14,791 nucleotides of DNA from Candidatus Bathyarchaeota archaeon (lineage in GTDB: Archaea; Thermoproteota; Bathyarchaeia; Bathyarchaeales; UBA233), in the NCBI GenBank assembly GCA_007050895.1, contig SMYP01000024.1:1-14791 (forward strand), written 5' to 3'. Position 1 is the first letter of the stretch. Each line of letters begins with the position of its first letter. The notes beneath the pieces are model-generated. The model had not been told where the DNA came from and ran no database searches. It saw nothing but the letters and a program-made list of their open reading frames with translations. Positions 13,924-14,791 of the stretch are shown here, piece by piece. Made by a program: the position numbers and the translations under genes.

Positions 13924-14705
13924 ATTTTCCCGATTTGATTCCAGTTGTTCGTTGTATATTTGCTGATGTACAGTTTTTTGGATAGTGCCTGCTCGTCCAT
14001 GGTTAACTTACCTGGGTTCAACTGGATTTTCAGTTTTGCTTTGAAACTCTGAGTAAGTGTATTGGCTGCTGTTTCTGGAGTGACTGCGTGACCTAGTTCG
14101 TTTTGGACTGATGTGATTTTGCGTTGTGCTATTTGAGTGGCTAGACCACAGTTGTCTATGCCTTTTACGCGAAGAAGCTGAAACATGAGCGGTAAATTTA
14201 CCTTCAGCAGGAGGGTGCCATGTTGTTGAACGATGTTACGCTTTACGATTTGGGCGCTTCCGCTAATTTTACGGGATTTCACGGTAAGGTTTGGGCAGTT
14301 TTTCTGATTTCCTGTATTGAAATCAGCCGGTATGCCCAAAAGCCTAAGTGCATCAGTAATTGCAGCATAGATGGAAGTGTAGACTTGTGTAATGTCAGTT
14401 GCTTTGAGATCATTAATCAATGCAGTTACGCTATACGTCAATTCACCGTTTTGATCGTGGAAAACTGTTCCCCCGCCGCTGTTTCTGCGGACTATGTCAA
14501 CACCGAGTTTACTACATTTCTCTATATAGACAGTTTCATTTGGGACTTGATTTTTGCCTATGCTGACTGCGCTTGGTTGCCACCGGTAAAGTCTTATGGT
14601 GTTTGGAATGAGTTTTTTAGTGCGTGATTCAAGGATGGCCTCGTCGATTGCCATGTTCATAAATGCATTGTGAGTTTCGATAGGGATTAAGCGCCAAGTT
14701 TCCAT
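13920..14705 (-). CDS. lplA: Lipoate-protein ligase A family protein (lipoate ligase or octanoyltransferase)
   Basis: A 261-residue member of the BPL/LplA/LipB fold. The substrate-binding motif RRNSGGGTVFHD spans 73-84, the conserved catalytic lysine is K146 in KISGSAQ, and QQHGTLLL follows at 160-167. It attaches lipoate or octanoate to the lysine of a carrier such as GcvH or an E2 subunit. It ends after the large domain (YTTNNWNQIGKI) and so lacks the C-terminal domain of E. coli LplA; in archaea this part can be a separate LplB. No LplB is seen here. Cys137 lies 9 residues before K146, closer than the acyl-carrying Cys of LipM, so LipM activity is possible but not supported. Its presence with two LipS-like radical SAM genes in the same window suggests a lipoate assembly pathway. 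The stop codon overlaps the end of cysS by 4 bp. Confidence 0.85.
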   Translation of the reverse strand: METWRLIPIETHNAFMNMAIDEAILESRTKKLIPNTIRLYRWQPSAVSIGKNQVPNETVYIEKCSKLGVDIVRRNSGGGTVFHDQNGELTYSVTALINDLKATDITQVYTSIYAAITDALRLLGIPADFNTGNQKNCPNLTVKSRKISGSAQIVKRNIVQQHGTLLLKVNLPLMFQLLRVKGIDNCGLATQIAQRKITSVQNELGHAVTPETAANTLTQSFKAKLKIQLNPGKLTMDEQALSKKLYISKYTTNNWNQIGKI

Positions 14706-14746
14706 TGTATTTCGATCCTTTATTGATGATGGTTGAGGCTGTATTG

Positions 14747-14753
14747 TTTAAAA
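14747..14753 (-). promoter_or_regulatory. TATA box for the lipoate ligase gene
   Basis: On the minus strand TTTTAAA lies about 45 nt before the ATG at 14705, predicting transcription start near 14722. AAAGGA (about 14716-14721) is a ribosome binding site 10 nt before the ATG. The stretch 14706-14791 shows no convincing gene. Confidence 0.45.
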
Positions 14754-14791
14754 CTGTTATGCTGCAAAAGATTGCTATTCCTTATTTGAAG

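Noticed and set aside
14220..14627. 135-codon plus-strand frame inside the lipoate ligase gene
   Set aside because: Antisense to a gene with clear LplA motifs; the translation is rich in Cys, Ser and Phe as shadow frames often are.
14726..14791. Plus-strand open frame starting ATGATG and running off the right edge
   Set aside because: Only 22 codons are visible, there is no ribosome binding site, and it overlaps the promoter of the ligase gene. It cannot be told from chance.
1..14791. CRISPR array, insertion sequence or prophage
   Set aside because: No spaced repeats, transposase, integrase or terminal inverted repeats were seen.

Overview
The window looks like a chromosomal piece of an uncultured archaeon, most likely of the Bathyarchaeia (MCG) or a relative; this is inferred from gene content, not from a marker gene. 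Several genes have A/T-rich TATA-like boxes about 25-60 bp before the start. Start codons include TTG, some without a ribosome binding site. The encoded families are typical of archaea: DUF996, DUF763, PadR-type and other small winged-helix proteins, and big secreted beta-propeller proteins with a C-terminal membrane anchor. No mobile element, CRISPR array, tRNA or rRNA was seen.

Layout. 1-291 (minus): 5' part of an unrecognised gene running off the left edge. 292-572: divergent promoter region with a repeated palindromic 10-mer. 573-1705 (plus): PadR-like regulator, then a DUF996 membrane protein. 2000-4459 (plus): large secreted PQQ-like propeller protein. 4614-5948 (plus): DRE-TIM (HMGL-like) acyltransferase or lyase. 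5982-7001 (minus) and 7221-8612 (plus): a radical SAM gene diverging from a two-gene unit of a winged-helix protein and a second radical SAM protein. 8652-10460 (minus): DUF998 membrane protein and a DUF763/HhH protein. 10653-12278 (plus): secreted Kelch propeller with two duplicated beta-sandwich modules. 12496-13923 (plus): cysteinyl-tRNA synthetase. 13920-14705 (minus): lipoate-protein ligase-like protein, overlapping cysS tail to tail.

The main biological theme is lipoate. The two radical SAM proteins resemble biotin synthase relatives but fit the two-protein lipoyl synthase (LipS1/LipS2) described from Thermococcus kodakarensis, which replaces LipA. A lipoate/octanoate-protein ligase family member lies about 5.3 kb away. 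Together these could attach octanoate or lipoate to a carrier protein and insert the two sulfur atoms at C6 and C8. The winged-helix gene just upstream of one subunit, and a palindrome in the shared divergent promoter, suggest local regulation. The source of the octanoyl chain is not shown; the neighbouring DRE-TIM enzyme is a speculative candidate. The other theme is the cell surface: two large exported propeller proteins share the plan signal peptide, propeller, Ig-like module(s), membrane anchor and basic tail.
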